Of a stretch of 15,324 nucleotides of DNA, positions 1 to 6,715 are shown one piece after another. Location: assembly GCA_002354005.1 (NCBI GenBank), contig DEKS01000047.1, positions 2,839 through 18,162 on the forward strand, given 5' to 3'. This stretch comes from Bacteroidales bacterium UBA2716. Lineage in GTDB: Bacteria > Bacteroidota > Bacteroidia > Bacteroidales > UBA932. Under the pieces are notes generated by a model, which was not told where the DNA came from, did no database searches, and worked only from the letters and a program-made list of their open reading frames with translations. How positions within the stretch are numbered: position 1 is the first letter of the stretch; every line of letters begins with the position of its first letter. The translations under genes and the position numbers were made by a program.

Positions 1-182
1 ATGACGCCGTTGATACCAGCACCAATACCGATGAACATGTTGTCGCCGGCATGATTGGTCTCGTAAGGACCATGGACAATCTTACCGTTTTCGTCACGGT
101 TGTGATTCTCCTGCGCAAAAGCGTTAGCGGAGAACAGGAGGCTTGCAATGGCAAGAACTCCAAAGATTTTGATACCTTTCAT
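1..182 (-). CDS. Secreted/outer-membrane protein, OmpA-like porin family (5' part only)
   Basis: This is the first 60 codons of a minus-strand gene that runs off the left edge of the window. Translation starts at the ATG at 182-180. The product begins with a clear signal peptide: a short basic start (MKGIK), a hydrophobic core at about residues 6-18, and an AFA/QE cleavage site after residue 23. The mature start is polar and then reads GDNMFIGIGAGING, which resembles the first beta strand of Bacteroidota OmpA-family and porin-like proteins (often DNWFIGLGAG in these families, from memory). That suggests a beta barrel in the outer membrane, but only the first strand is visible, so neither the barrel nor a C-terminal peptidoglycan-binding domain can be confirmed. 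A well-formed Bacteroidota promoter lies about 60 bases upstream. Being a secreted protein is near certain; the family is a moderate-confidence call. Confidence 0.72.
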   Translation of the reverse strand, partial: MKGIKIFGVLAIASLLFSANAFAQENHNRDENGKIVHGPYETNHAGDNMFIGIGAGINGV

Positions 183-243
183 AATACAATATTAGAAATT
201 AATTATTTCCTTTCTTTCCAGTCCCCCTAGGGGATTGTCGATG

Positions 244-274
244 CAAAGTTATGTATTTTTTTCTTGTCAGCAAA
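244..274 (-). promoter_or_regulatory. Promoter of the OmpA-like gene
   Basis: Read on the minus strand, TTTG (274-271), a spacer of exactly 19 bases, and TAACTTTG (251-244) match the Bacteroidota housekeeping promoter TTTG-N19-TAnnTTTG. Transcription should start a few bases further on, giving a leader of about 55-60 bases before the ATG at 182. The leader holds the perfect palindrome CCCCTAGGGG (224-233) and an AT-rich stretch just before the start codon. No Shine-Dalgarno sequence is obvious. Confidence 0.8.
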
Positions 275-288
275 ATTTTGCGCAACTT

Positions 289-319
289 TTTTAATTTTTA
301 TAGAAACAGCGTATCTTTG
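289..319 (+). promoter_or_regulatory. Promoter of uvrB
   Basis: TATCTTTG at 312-319 is a perfect match to the Bacteroidota -7 element TAnnTTTG. Nineteen bases upstream lies TTTT (289-292), a near match to the -33 element. The predicted transcription start is about 323-326, only 10-13 bases before the uvrB ATG at 336. The leader is therefore very short and T-rich, with no ribosome-binding site. This supports the ATG at 336 over the upstream in-frame ATG at 264, which lies before the promoter. Confidence 0.72.
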
Positions 320-335
320 CACAACAAGTTTTTTT

Positions 336-2531
336 ATGGACTTCAAACTGCATTCAGACTACCTTCCGTCCGGAGACCAGCCGGCCGCCATCGACCAATT
401 GTGCGACGCTTTAAAGGAAGGCGTACAGGATGTTACGCTGCTGGGCGTAACCGGTTCCGGCAAAACCTTTACCATGGCGAACGTCATTCAGCGGCTTCAG
501 CGTCCGGCCCTGATCCTGAGCCACAACAAAACCCTCGCAGCCCAGCTGTACGGCGAATTCAAAGCTTTCTTCCCGGAGAATGCCGTAGAGTACTTCGTCT
601 CCTACTATGATTATTATCAGCCGGAGGCCTATATTCCCGTGACCGATACCTATATAGAAAAAGACCTGAGTATCAACGACAAGATTGACGAGCTCAGGGT
701 CAGTGCAGCATCGGCCCTGATGAGCGGCCGGCGGGACGTCATTGTCATATCGTCCGTAAGCTGCCTGTATGGCATAGGCAACCCGGACGACTTCCACGAC
801 CAGACGGTGACGGTGCGAAAGGGCGAACAAATGTCCATGACGCGCCTGCTCTATAAAATTGTGGACGCCCTGTACTACCGCACGGAGACCGATTTCAAGC
901 GCGGCTCCTTTCGCGTGCGCGGGGACACCATAGATATTTATTTAGGCGGTGCCGATTATGCCGCCCGCATCGAGTTCTTCGGGGACGAGGTAGACCGCAT
1001 TGCGCTCATCGACCCGGTAAGCGGGGCCGTTTTTGAGGAAATGGACAAGATTGACCTCTATCCGGCCAAAAACTTTGTTACTTCCAAAGAAAAGGGCGCC
1101 AAGGCCGTGAGCCAGATCCAGGAAGACTTGGTAAAGCAGGTGGAATACTTTGAATCCGTGGGCAAGTTCCTGGAAGCCAAGCGCCTGAAGCAGCGCGTGG
1201 AATACGACATCGAGATGATCAAGGAGATGGGCTACTGCCCCGGCGTAGAAAACTACTCCCGCTACTTCGACGGCCGCAAACCCGGCCAGCGTCCCTTTAC
1301 CTTAATCGATTATTTCCCGGACGATTTTCTGGTGTTCATCGACGAAAGCCACGTCACGCTCCCCCAGATCCGGGCCATGTACGGCGGGGACCATTCCCGC
1401 AAGGAGACGCTGGTGGAATACGGCTTCCGCCTCCCGGCCGCCAGCGACAACCGCCCCCTCACCTTTGAAGAATTTGAGGCCGTAACCGGCCAGACGGTGT
1501 ATGTGAGTGCCACCCCGGCAGAATACGAACTGGCCAAGTCCGAAGGCCTGGTGGTGGAACAGATTGTGCGCCCGACCGGCCTCCTGGACCCGCCTATTGA
1601 GGTGCGGCCCACCAAAAACCAGGTGGACGACCTCATGGAAGAAATCCAGCAGCGAGCCGCCAAAGACGAGCGCGTGCTGGTAACCACCCTCACCAAACGC
1701 ATGGCGGAGGAACTGGACAGCTATTTCACCAAAACCGGCATCCGCTGCCGCTACATCCACTCGGACGTGGATACGGCGGAGCGTGTGGAAATCATCGAAG
1801 ACTTCAAGAATGGCCTGTTTGACGTGCTCATCGGCGTAAACCTCCTGCGCGAAGGCCTGGACATCCCCACGGTATCGCTGGTCGCCATCCTGGATGCGGA
1901 CAAAGAAGGGTTCCTGCGCAGTGGACGCGCCCTCACGCAAACCGCCGGCCGTGCCGCCCGCAACATCAACGGCCTTGTCATCATGTATGCCGATACCATC
2001 ACGGACAGCATGGACGAGACCATCCGCGAAACCGCTCGCCGCCGCGCCAAACAGCAGGAATACAACAAGTTACACGGTATTACGCCCAAGCAGGTACAGG
2101 TGCGCGCCAACGTCCTGATGAGCGAACTGGTGAAATCCGGTGACGACACCACGCACATGAGCGGCTTCCTGAACCCGGTGCTGCAAAACAGCGTCACCGG
2201 CCATGTGAGCGCAAAAGACAGCGTTTCCGACCCCGAATACGTGCCCAGTGCCTCCGAACTGGGCAAGGGCGATGTGAGCGTAGGGCTCGGGCACGATGCC
2301 AAGCGCGAAGGGACATCGGCCTATGTGGACGGCTACATTGCGGCCGACCTGGCGGCGGTGCTGCAGGATCCGGTGATCCGTTCCATGTCCCGCGAACAGG
2401 TGGAGAAAGCCGCGGAAGAGGCCAAACGCAAGATGCAAAAAGCGGCCGCGGAACTGGATTTTACCGCAGCCGCCCGTTATCGCGACGAAATGTGGGCCCT
2501 CCAGCAGTACCTGAAGGTGTGGAAGGACTAG
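336..2531 (+). CDS. uvrB: Excinuclease ABC subunit UvrB
   Basis: This is the DNA-damage recognition helicase of nucleotide excision repair. It is loaded by UvrA, wedges open the lesion, and recruits UvrC for incision in the cytoplasm. The 731-residue product shows Walker A GVTGSGKT (37-44), the aromatic beta-hairpin YYDYYQPEAY (90-99) that probes the DNA, the DESH box (336-339), VYVSATPAEYE (388-397), the HSDVDTAER segment (475-483), LLREGLDIP (503-511) and helicase motif VI QTAGRAARN (535-543). A C-terminal UVR motif (about 685-725) binds UvrC. The start at 336 gives MDFKLHSDYLPSGDQP, a normal family start; the upstream in-frame ATG at 264 would add 24 unrelated residues ahead of the promoter. 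Residues 605-685, between helicase core and UVR motif, look longer than usual; most UvrB proteins are about 660-690 residues (from memory). The stop codon abuts the stop of the convergent rel gene. Confidence 0.97.
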   Translation: MDFKLHSDYLPSGDQPAAIDQLCDALKEGVQDVTLLGVTGSGKTFTMANVIQRLQRPALILSHNKTLAAQLYGEFKAFFPENAVEYFVSYYDYYQPEAYIPVTDTYIEKDLSINDKIDELRVSAASALMSGRRDVIVISSVSCLYGIGNPDDFHDQTVTVRKGEQMSMTRLLYKIVDALYYRTETDFKRGSFRVRGDTIDIYLGGADYAARIEFFGDEVDRIALIDPVSGAVFEEMDKIDLYPAKNFVTSKEKGAKAVSQIQEDLVKQVEYFESVGKFLEAKRLKQRVEYDIEMIKEMGYCPGVENYSRYFDGRKPGQRPFTLIDYFPDDFLVFIDESHVTLPQIRAMYGGDHSRKETLVEYGFRLPAASDNRPLTFEEFEAVTGQTVYVSATPAEYELAKSEGLVVEQIVRPTGLLDPPIEVRPTKNQVDDLMEEIQQRAAKDERVLVTTLTKRMAEELDSYFTKTGIRCRYIHSDVDTAERVEIIEDFKNGLFDVLIGVNLLREGLDIPTVSLVAILDADKEGFLRSGRALTQTAGRAARNINGLVIMYADTITDSMDETIRETARRRAKQQEYNKLHGITPKQVQVRANVLMSELVKSGDDTTHMSGFLNPVLQNSVTGHVSAKDSVSDPEYVPSASELGKGDVSVGLGHDAKREGTSAYVDGYIAADLAAVLQDPVIRSMSREQVEKAAEEAKRKMQKAAAELDFTAAARYRDEMWALQQYLKVWKD

Positions 2532-2550
2532 CTATTGCCGCACCACTTTT
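2516..2550 (+). terminator. Possible intrinsic terminator spanning the uvrB stop
   Basis: GGTGTGG (2516-2522) can pair with CCGCACC (2538-2544) in a 7-bp stem with one G-T wobble and a 15-base loop that contains both stop codons. A short T run (2547-2550) follows two bases later. The hairpin lies partly inside uvrB and partly inside the end of the convergent rel gene, which fits the lack of any intergenic space. The T run is short and the loop is large, so termination would be modest. No matching T run exists in the minus-strand direction. Confidence 0.33.
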
Positions 2551-4637
2551 ACCACATGCTTTACAGTCCGGAGCTGGGAGAGTACCTTGTCCAGCTCCAG
2601 GTTGGAGGGGACGGAGAGCTTCATGGCAATCTCCCAGGTACCGTTGCGGGGGTTGTCTGTGACGGTGAAGCTGCGGATGCTGGCCTTGAACTGGCCCACC
2701 GTTTCCAGGATACGGCCGCTGGCGCTCTCTTCGTCGGCCACCAGCTTGAGACCAACCTGGAAAGTGCCGCTGGAGGGCGTATCGGCCCATTTCACCTTTT
2801 GGATGCGATAGGGGTAGAGTTCCAGCAGGCGAGCGGCGTTGGGACAGGTGATACGGTGAATCTTGATGCCGTCCGTGCGCGTGACAAAGCCAAAGACATC
2901 GTCCCCGAAAACCGGGTTGCAGCACTTGGACATCTTGTAATCCAGGCCCTTGACGTTTTTGGCATTGAGCACCAGGATGTCATCTTTGGCTTCGCTGGCG
3001 CGGCGCTGTTTGGCCTGGGCCATGACGGCCTCTGCCGCTTCTACGGACGCGGCATGGCGCGCTTCCTCGCCCAGGATATAGTCCTTGACCTGATTCACGT
3101 CCAGCGTTTCATTGCCAATGGCCGCATAAAAGCCCGTGAGCGTGGGATAGTTCAGCTTTTTACGCAGTTCCGTGAGCATCTCGTCCGGAAGTTCCAGCTT
3201 CCAGTTTTTCAGGCGGCGTTCCAGGATTTCCTTACCGTCTGCCGCGCGGGAGAGTTCCTGCGCGGCCAGGGCCTGCTTCACTTTGCTGCGGGCCTTGGAC
3301 GTGACCACCCAGTTAATCCAGTCCGGTGCGGGATGCTGGTTTTTGCTGGTCTGGATTTCCACTACGTCTCCGGTGTGCAGTTTTTCACGGATGCTCACCG
3401 CCTTGCCATTCACGCGCGCGCCCACGCAATGCGCGCCAATATTGGTATGGATGCCAAAAGCGAAGTCCAGCACCGTGGCGCCGGCGCTCAGGATACGGAG
3501 CTCACCGGTGGGGGTGAACACAAAGATTTCCTGGTCCGGCGGCTGCGGAAGGTCCTCAGGGTTGTCTGAGCCGGGGTGCTCCAGGGCATAGCGGACGCTC
3601 TTGAGCCAGGTATCCAGACTTTCTTCCCGTTTGATGCCTTTGTAGGACCAGTGGCTGGCGAAGCCGTTCTCCGCTACGTCGTCCATGCGTTTGGTGCGGA
3701 TTTGCACTTCTACGTACGCGCCGTCGCGGTTTTTGACCGTGATGTGCAGGCTCTCGTAGCCGTTGGGCTTGGGATTCGTTACCCAGTCCCTCAGGCGCCT
3801 GGTATCCGGCTCGTATTCTTCCGTCACGAAGGAGTACACCTGCCAGCAAAGGTCTTTCTCCTGCTTATGGTCTTCCGGATCGCAGTCGATGATAAAACGG
3901 ATGGCAAAAACATCGTACACACCCTCGAATGGCACTTTTTGCTTCACCATCTTTTGCCAGATGGAGTAGGCAGCCTTGGTGCGGATTTTCAGTTTGTACT
4001 GAATGCCGGCCTCCGAGAGCTTGCGCTTGAGCGGCTCGATAAACTCTGCCATCAGCTTTTCGCGGTCCTTCTCCCCCGCCTTTAACTTATTGGTAATGAG
4101 CCGATACTGCTCCGGCTGGGCATAGTTCAGGTAAATATCTTCCATCTCCCGCTTCATGTTGTACAGGCCCAGCTGGTGCGCCAGCGGAATGTACAGCATG
4201 AGGGTTTCCAGGATTTTTTGCTCCCGGTTGCTTTTGGGGAACATGGGAAGACTTCTCATCACTTCCAGACGGTCGGCAAGCTTAAGGACCGTCACGCGCG
4301 GGTCCCGCGAGTACTGGATGATGAGCTTTTTGTAATTCTCTGCCTCCAGCCGCGTATCCTTGGGCTTGACGGTCGAAATCTTATTGAGGCCGTCTACCAG
4401 GTTGAAGATGACATCGCCCCACTCCCCTGCCTTTACCTCATAACCGCCCATGCGGCTGGCCTCGTGCAGGTAAACGGCGGCAATGCATTCTTCCGGAAGA
4501 CCAATTTCTTCCTGGACGATACGGGCCACTGCGTCCGGGTGGCCGATAAACGGCGAACCGTCGTAGCGGGTCTGGTCCCTCAGGACCGCCACCGCCACTT
4601 CCCGCGCCTTTGCGACGATGTCCGTGGAGCTGTTCAT
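2532..4637 (-). CDS. rel: RelA/SpoT-family (p)ppGpp synthetase with degenerate hydrolase domain
   Basis: A long RSH protein of 701 residues that makes the stringent-response alarmone (p)ppGpp from ATP and GDP/GTP. Order: HD hydrolase-like domain (about 1-165), synthetase (about 205-335), TGS (about 369-430), zinc-finger region with KCCNP (571-575), H594 and C598, and ACT (about 623-701). The synthetase looks intact: RTKAAYSIWQKM (219-230), D242, GYESLH (293-298), E310 in EVQIRT. The HD domain keeps R24, H33, H58 and D122, but the normal HDxxED is HEASRM (58-63) and the normal Asn after DRLH is V126. By comparison with Streptococcus Rel (from memory) four hydrolase residues are lost, so ppGpp breakdown is probably absent. 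The RLRD motif (281-284) is basic, as in bifunctional Rel, not the EXDD of E. coli RelA. The gene starts 5 bases after the mltG stop and is last in its cluster. Confidence 0.93.
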   Translation of the reverse strand: MNSSTDIVAKAREVAVAVLRDQTRYDGSPFIGHPDAVARIVQEEIGLPEECIAAVYLHEASRMGGYEVKAGEWGDVIFNLVDGLNKISTVKPKDTRLEAENYKKLIIQYSRDPRVTVLKLADRLEVMRSLPMFPKSNREQKILETLMLYIPLAHQLGLYNMKREMEDIYLNYAQPEQYRLITNKLKAGEKDREKLMAEFIEPLKRKLSEAGIQYKLKIRTKAAYSIWQKMVKQKVPFEGVYDVFAIRFIIDCDPEDHKQEKDLCWQVYSFVTEEYEPDTRRLRDWVTNPKPNGYESLHITVKNRDGAYVEVQIRTKRMDDVAENGFASHWSYKGIKREESLDTWLKSVRYALEHPGSDNPEDLPQPPDQEIFVFTPTGELRILSAGATVLDFAFGIHTNIGAHCVGARVNGKAVSIREKLHTGDVVEIQTSKNQHPAPDWINWVVTSKARSKVKQALAAQELSRAADGKEILERRLKNWKLELPDEMLTELRKKLNYPTLTGFYAAIGNETLDVNQVKDYILGEEARHAASVEAAEAVMAQAKQRRASEAKDDILVLNAKNVKGLDYKMSKCCNPVFGDDVFGFVTRTDGIKIHRITCPNAARLLELYPYRIQKVKWADTPSSGTFQVGLKLVADEESASGRILETVGQFKASIRSFTVTDNPRNGTWEIAMKLSVPSNLELDKVLSQLRTVKHVVKVVRQ

Positions 4638-4642
4638 CTGTT

Positions 4643-5668
4643 CTATTTTTTAGTACGCTGACGTTCGGTGAGGGCACGCTGGAACGCGCGGGCATTGGCC
4701 AGGTGTTCCGCATACGAGGAGGCAAAACGATGCGTTCCGTTGAATGCAGGGTCTGCGCAGAAGAAGATGTAATTGTGGCTGTCCGGGTGCAGCACCGCCT
4801 CCAGGCAGCTTTTAGGCGGACAGGAGATGGGGCCCGGAGGCAGCCCCATATATTTGTAGGTATTGTACGGGGAGTCTACCAGGAGGTGCGACTTGAGCAC
4901 GCGGTTGAGTTTGTAGTCAAAGCAAAACGCCACGGTAGGGTCCGCCTGCAATTTCATGCCCGTGCGGAGACGGTTCAGATACACAGCGGCTACGGCAGGC
5001 TGTTCGGGGACATACTTGGTTTCTCCATCCACGATGGAAGCCAGGACAGACACCTCCACCGGTGTAAGCCCCTGCCGCCGGGCGGCTTCCTTGCGCTCCG
5101 CCGTCCACCAGGCATTGCGCTGTTCCACCAATCGGTCCATAATTTCCGGGACCGACGCCGTCCAGAGGATTTGGTAGGTATCCGGGACGATGAGGGTAAA
5201 CAGGTGCGGCCGCTTGACGCCGTAGCGCGAGAGAGAATCGTTGGAGCCCACAAAGGACGCCACCTGAGCGGAATCCACCATCATCTGGGCGCCAATTTTG
5301 CGAGCCAGGTCTGCCTCCCGGCGGATGCTGCCGGAGAGGGTCAGGTTCACGGGCGTTTGCCAGCCCTTCTCCAGCATGCGCCTGACATACATGCTGGTGC
5401 AGGTGGAATCCACCAGATAATGACCGGGTTTTACGGCCTGTACCTCCTTGAATACGCGCTTGACACTGGCCGGTTTTTTCACCTGGCCGCTGGCAAGAAT
5501 CCCATCCTCAACCTCCTCCAGGCTCATGTCCGGATAAACATAGACGTGCTGCACGCCCGAAAAATTGGGCACTTTGCGGTCGTACCACACCCGATAGGCC
5601 ACTACCGCTCCCCAAACGAGGAACAGCACAGCCACCACCACTCCTATCCAGACAAGCGCTTTTTTCAT
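4643..5668 (-). CDS. mltG: Endolytic murein transglycosylase MltG (YceG family)
   Basis: A 341-residue inner-membrane enzyme that cleaves within nascent glycan strands and is thought to set strand length or end polymerisation. One N-terminal membrane helix (about residues 4-26) is followed by a periplasmic domain. The YceG signature is clear: LASIVDGETKYVPEQP (209-224), VYLNRLRTGMKLQADPTV (229-246), SPYNTY (266-271), GLPPGPI (275-281), and a late CADPAFNGTHRF stretch. The conserved Glu of the ET pair (E216) is present; the acidic residue two positions earlier, Glu in E. coli IVEKET, is Asp here (D214). The ATG at 5668 is preferred because it follows the upstream stop by one base and begins with MKKALVWIG. 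An in-frame ATG at 5725 would overlap the glucosaminidase gene and add residues that fit no signal or anchor. The rel gene follows after 5 bases. Confidence 0.93.
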   Translation of the reverse strand: MKKALVWIGVVVAVLFLVWGAVVAYRVWYDRKVPNFSGVQHVYVYPDMSLEEVEDGILASGQVKKPASVKRVFKEVQAVKPGHYLVDSTCTSMYVRRMLEKGWQTPVNLTLSGSIRREADLARKIGAQMMVDSAQVASFVGSNDSLSRYGVKRPHLFTLIVPDTYQILWTASVPEIMDRLVEQRNAWWTAERKEAARRQGLTPVEVSVLASIVDGETKYVPEQPAVAAVYLNRLRTGMKLQADPTVAFCFDYKLNRVLKSHLLVDSPYNTYKYMGLPPGPISCPPKSCLEAVLHPDSHNYIFFCADPAFNGTHRFASSYAEHLANARAFQRALTERQRTKK

Positions 5669-5669
5669 G

Positions 5670-6653
5670 TTAACGAAGTTTAATGCAATCGCCTTCCGAC
5701 AACTCCACGGGAGCGCGGAAGCCATTCAGTTTCATGATGGCCTTTTCCTTGACGCCGAACCGCTGGCAAATGGCGTGGAAGCTTTCCCCATCCTGTGACA
5801 CGATATACATGTCCAGTCCCTTGGGAGACTGATTTTTCTTGGCCTGCAGGTACACAATCTCCCCGGCACGGGGAACGGCGCCTTTTTCCAGGTCGTTGTA
5901 TTTGAGAATTTCCCAGCGGAACAGATGATGCTGCTTGGCGATGGACTCGTACGTCTCCCCTTCCATGGCATACACAAAGGGGACACCGTTGAGCGAGAAC
6001 ATTTTGCGGGAAAGGGCAAAGGAGTAATCCTCACTGGGCTGTACAGCCTCTTTTTCCGTCACGGAAAGCGAAGGCGCCACGGAGGGGCGCACGGCCACCG
6101 GCTCCTCAATCTTGTTCGGGGCCTGGGGAAGTTCTGCCTCTTCCGCCTCCGTCACTATGTCGAAGCGGGCCAGGTTGTAGTCTTCGATGTATTTGATGAG
6201 CTTGGCGGGATACTTGGGGTCTGTGGCGTAGCCGGCCTGCTTGAGGCCGTATGCCCAGGCTTTGTAGTCCGTACGGTCCAGGTCGAAGAGGAACTTGTAC
6301 CGGTCCCGGTAGCGGAGGAAATCCGAATGGTCCCGGAAGCTCTGGTCCGGGGAGTCGTACACGCGGAAGCATTCGTTTTTGGCGTCATCGTCCTTGTGCA
6401 TGGTGCGGCCGGTCCAGTCCTTGTGGCACTTGATGCCAAAATGGTTGTTGCCCTGAACCGCCAGCGGGGACAGGCCGGAACCGGACTCCAGGATGCCCTG
6501 GGCCAGGGTGATACTGGCGGGGATACCACTGCGCAGCATTTCCTGCACGGCAATGTCCGAATATTGTGCAATGTATTTTTCCTGCACCGATTGCGCCCAT
6601 ACGGCAAGCGGCAAAAACAAGGTTACAAAAAGGATAACGATTTTTTTCATCAT
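5670..6653 (-). CDS. Secreted glucosaminidase with two LysM repeats
   Basis: A 327-residue peptidoglycan hydrolase, probably an N-acetylglucosaminidase acting in the periplasm or at the cell surface. It has a signal peptide (MMKKIVILFV core, cleavage near VWA/QS at residue 20/21), a glucosaminidase/FlgJ-like domain (about 28-165), a Pro/Glu-rich linker (about 168-205), and two LysM-type repeats (about 225-270 and 280-326) that should bind glycan. The likely catalytic Glu is E56 in AQGILESGSG, followed by GNNHFGIKC. C76 and C95 could form a disulfide after export. The start is set at the ATG at 6653 (MMKK); the next codon, ATG at 6650, is equally possible. The frame stays open upstream to 6692, but those codons lie in a hairpin repeat and would spoil the signal peptide. 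mltG follows after one base, suggesting co-translation of two cell-wall enzymes. Confidence 0.9.
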   Translation of the reverse strand: MMKKIVILFVTLFLPLAVWAQSVQEKYIAQYSDIAVQEMLRSGIPASITLAQGILESGSGLSPLAVQGNNHFGIKCHKDWTGRTMHKDDDAKNECFRVYDSPDQSFRDHSDFLRYRDRYKFLFDLDRTDYKAWAYGLKQAGYATDPKYPAKLIKYIEDYNLARFDIVTEAEEAELPQAPNKIEEPVAVRPSVAPSLSVTEKEAVQPSEDYSFALSRKMFSLNGVPFVYAMEGETYESIAKQHHLFRWEILKYNDLEKGAVPRAGEIVYLQAKKNQSPKGLDMYIVSQDGESFHAICQRFGVKEKAIMKLNGFRAPVELSEGDCIKLR

Positions 6654-6659
6654 AGCATT

Positions 6660-6690
6660 GTCATTCTGAGGGCGCAGCCCGAAGAATCTC
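6660..6690. repeat. Intergenic hairpin repeat, GNA-tip type, copy 1
   Basis: This 31-base unit fills half of the 62-base gap between rnz and the glucosaminidase gene. It begins GTCATTCTGAG and ends GAAGAATCTC. It folds as ATTCT/AGAAT outer stem, a tandem GA/GA step, then a GGGC/GCCC stem closed by the triloop GCA. The tip contains GCGCAGC, of the GCGNAGC type known for very stable DNA mini-hairpins. Similar GTCATTC...GAATCTC units recur between genes in many Bacteroidota genomes (from memory). It shares ends and architecture with the copy at 14475-14502. No T run follows it, so it is not a normal terminator. Confidence 0.75.
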
Positions 6691-6715
6691 AAGATGCTAA
6701 GTTAAGAAGAAAAAA

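Noticed and set aside
264..335. Upstream in-frame ATG for uvrB at 264
   Set aside because: It lies before the predicted promoter and adds 24 residues that do not belong to UvrB; the ATG at 336 gives the conserved start.
2535..3569. A 344-codon open frame on the plus strand inside the rel gene
   Set aside because: Antisense to well-conserved TGS, zinc-finger and ACT coding sequence, with no motifs or promoter of its own.
4610..5683. A 357-codon plus-strand open frame opposite mltG
   Set aside because: Composition shadow rich in Arg, His and Gly; mltG on the minus strand has full family motifs across the same bases.
6660..6690. Intrinsic terminator after rnz
   Set aside because: The stem is strong but no T run follows on either strand, and the same unit recurs at another junction, so a repeat element is a better call.
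6654..6692. N-terminal extension of the glucosaminidase to an ATG at 6692
   Set aside because: The extra codons come from the hairpin repeat and would place charged residues ahead of an otherwise perfect signal peptide.
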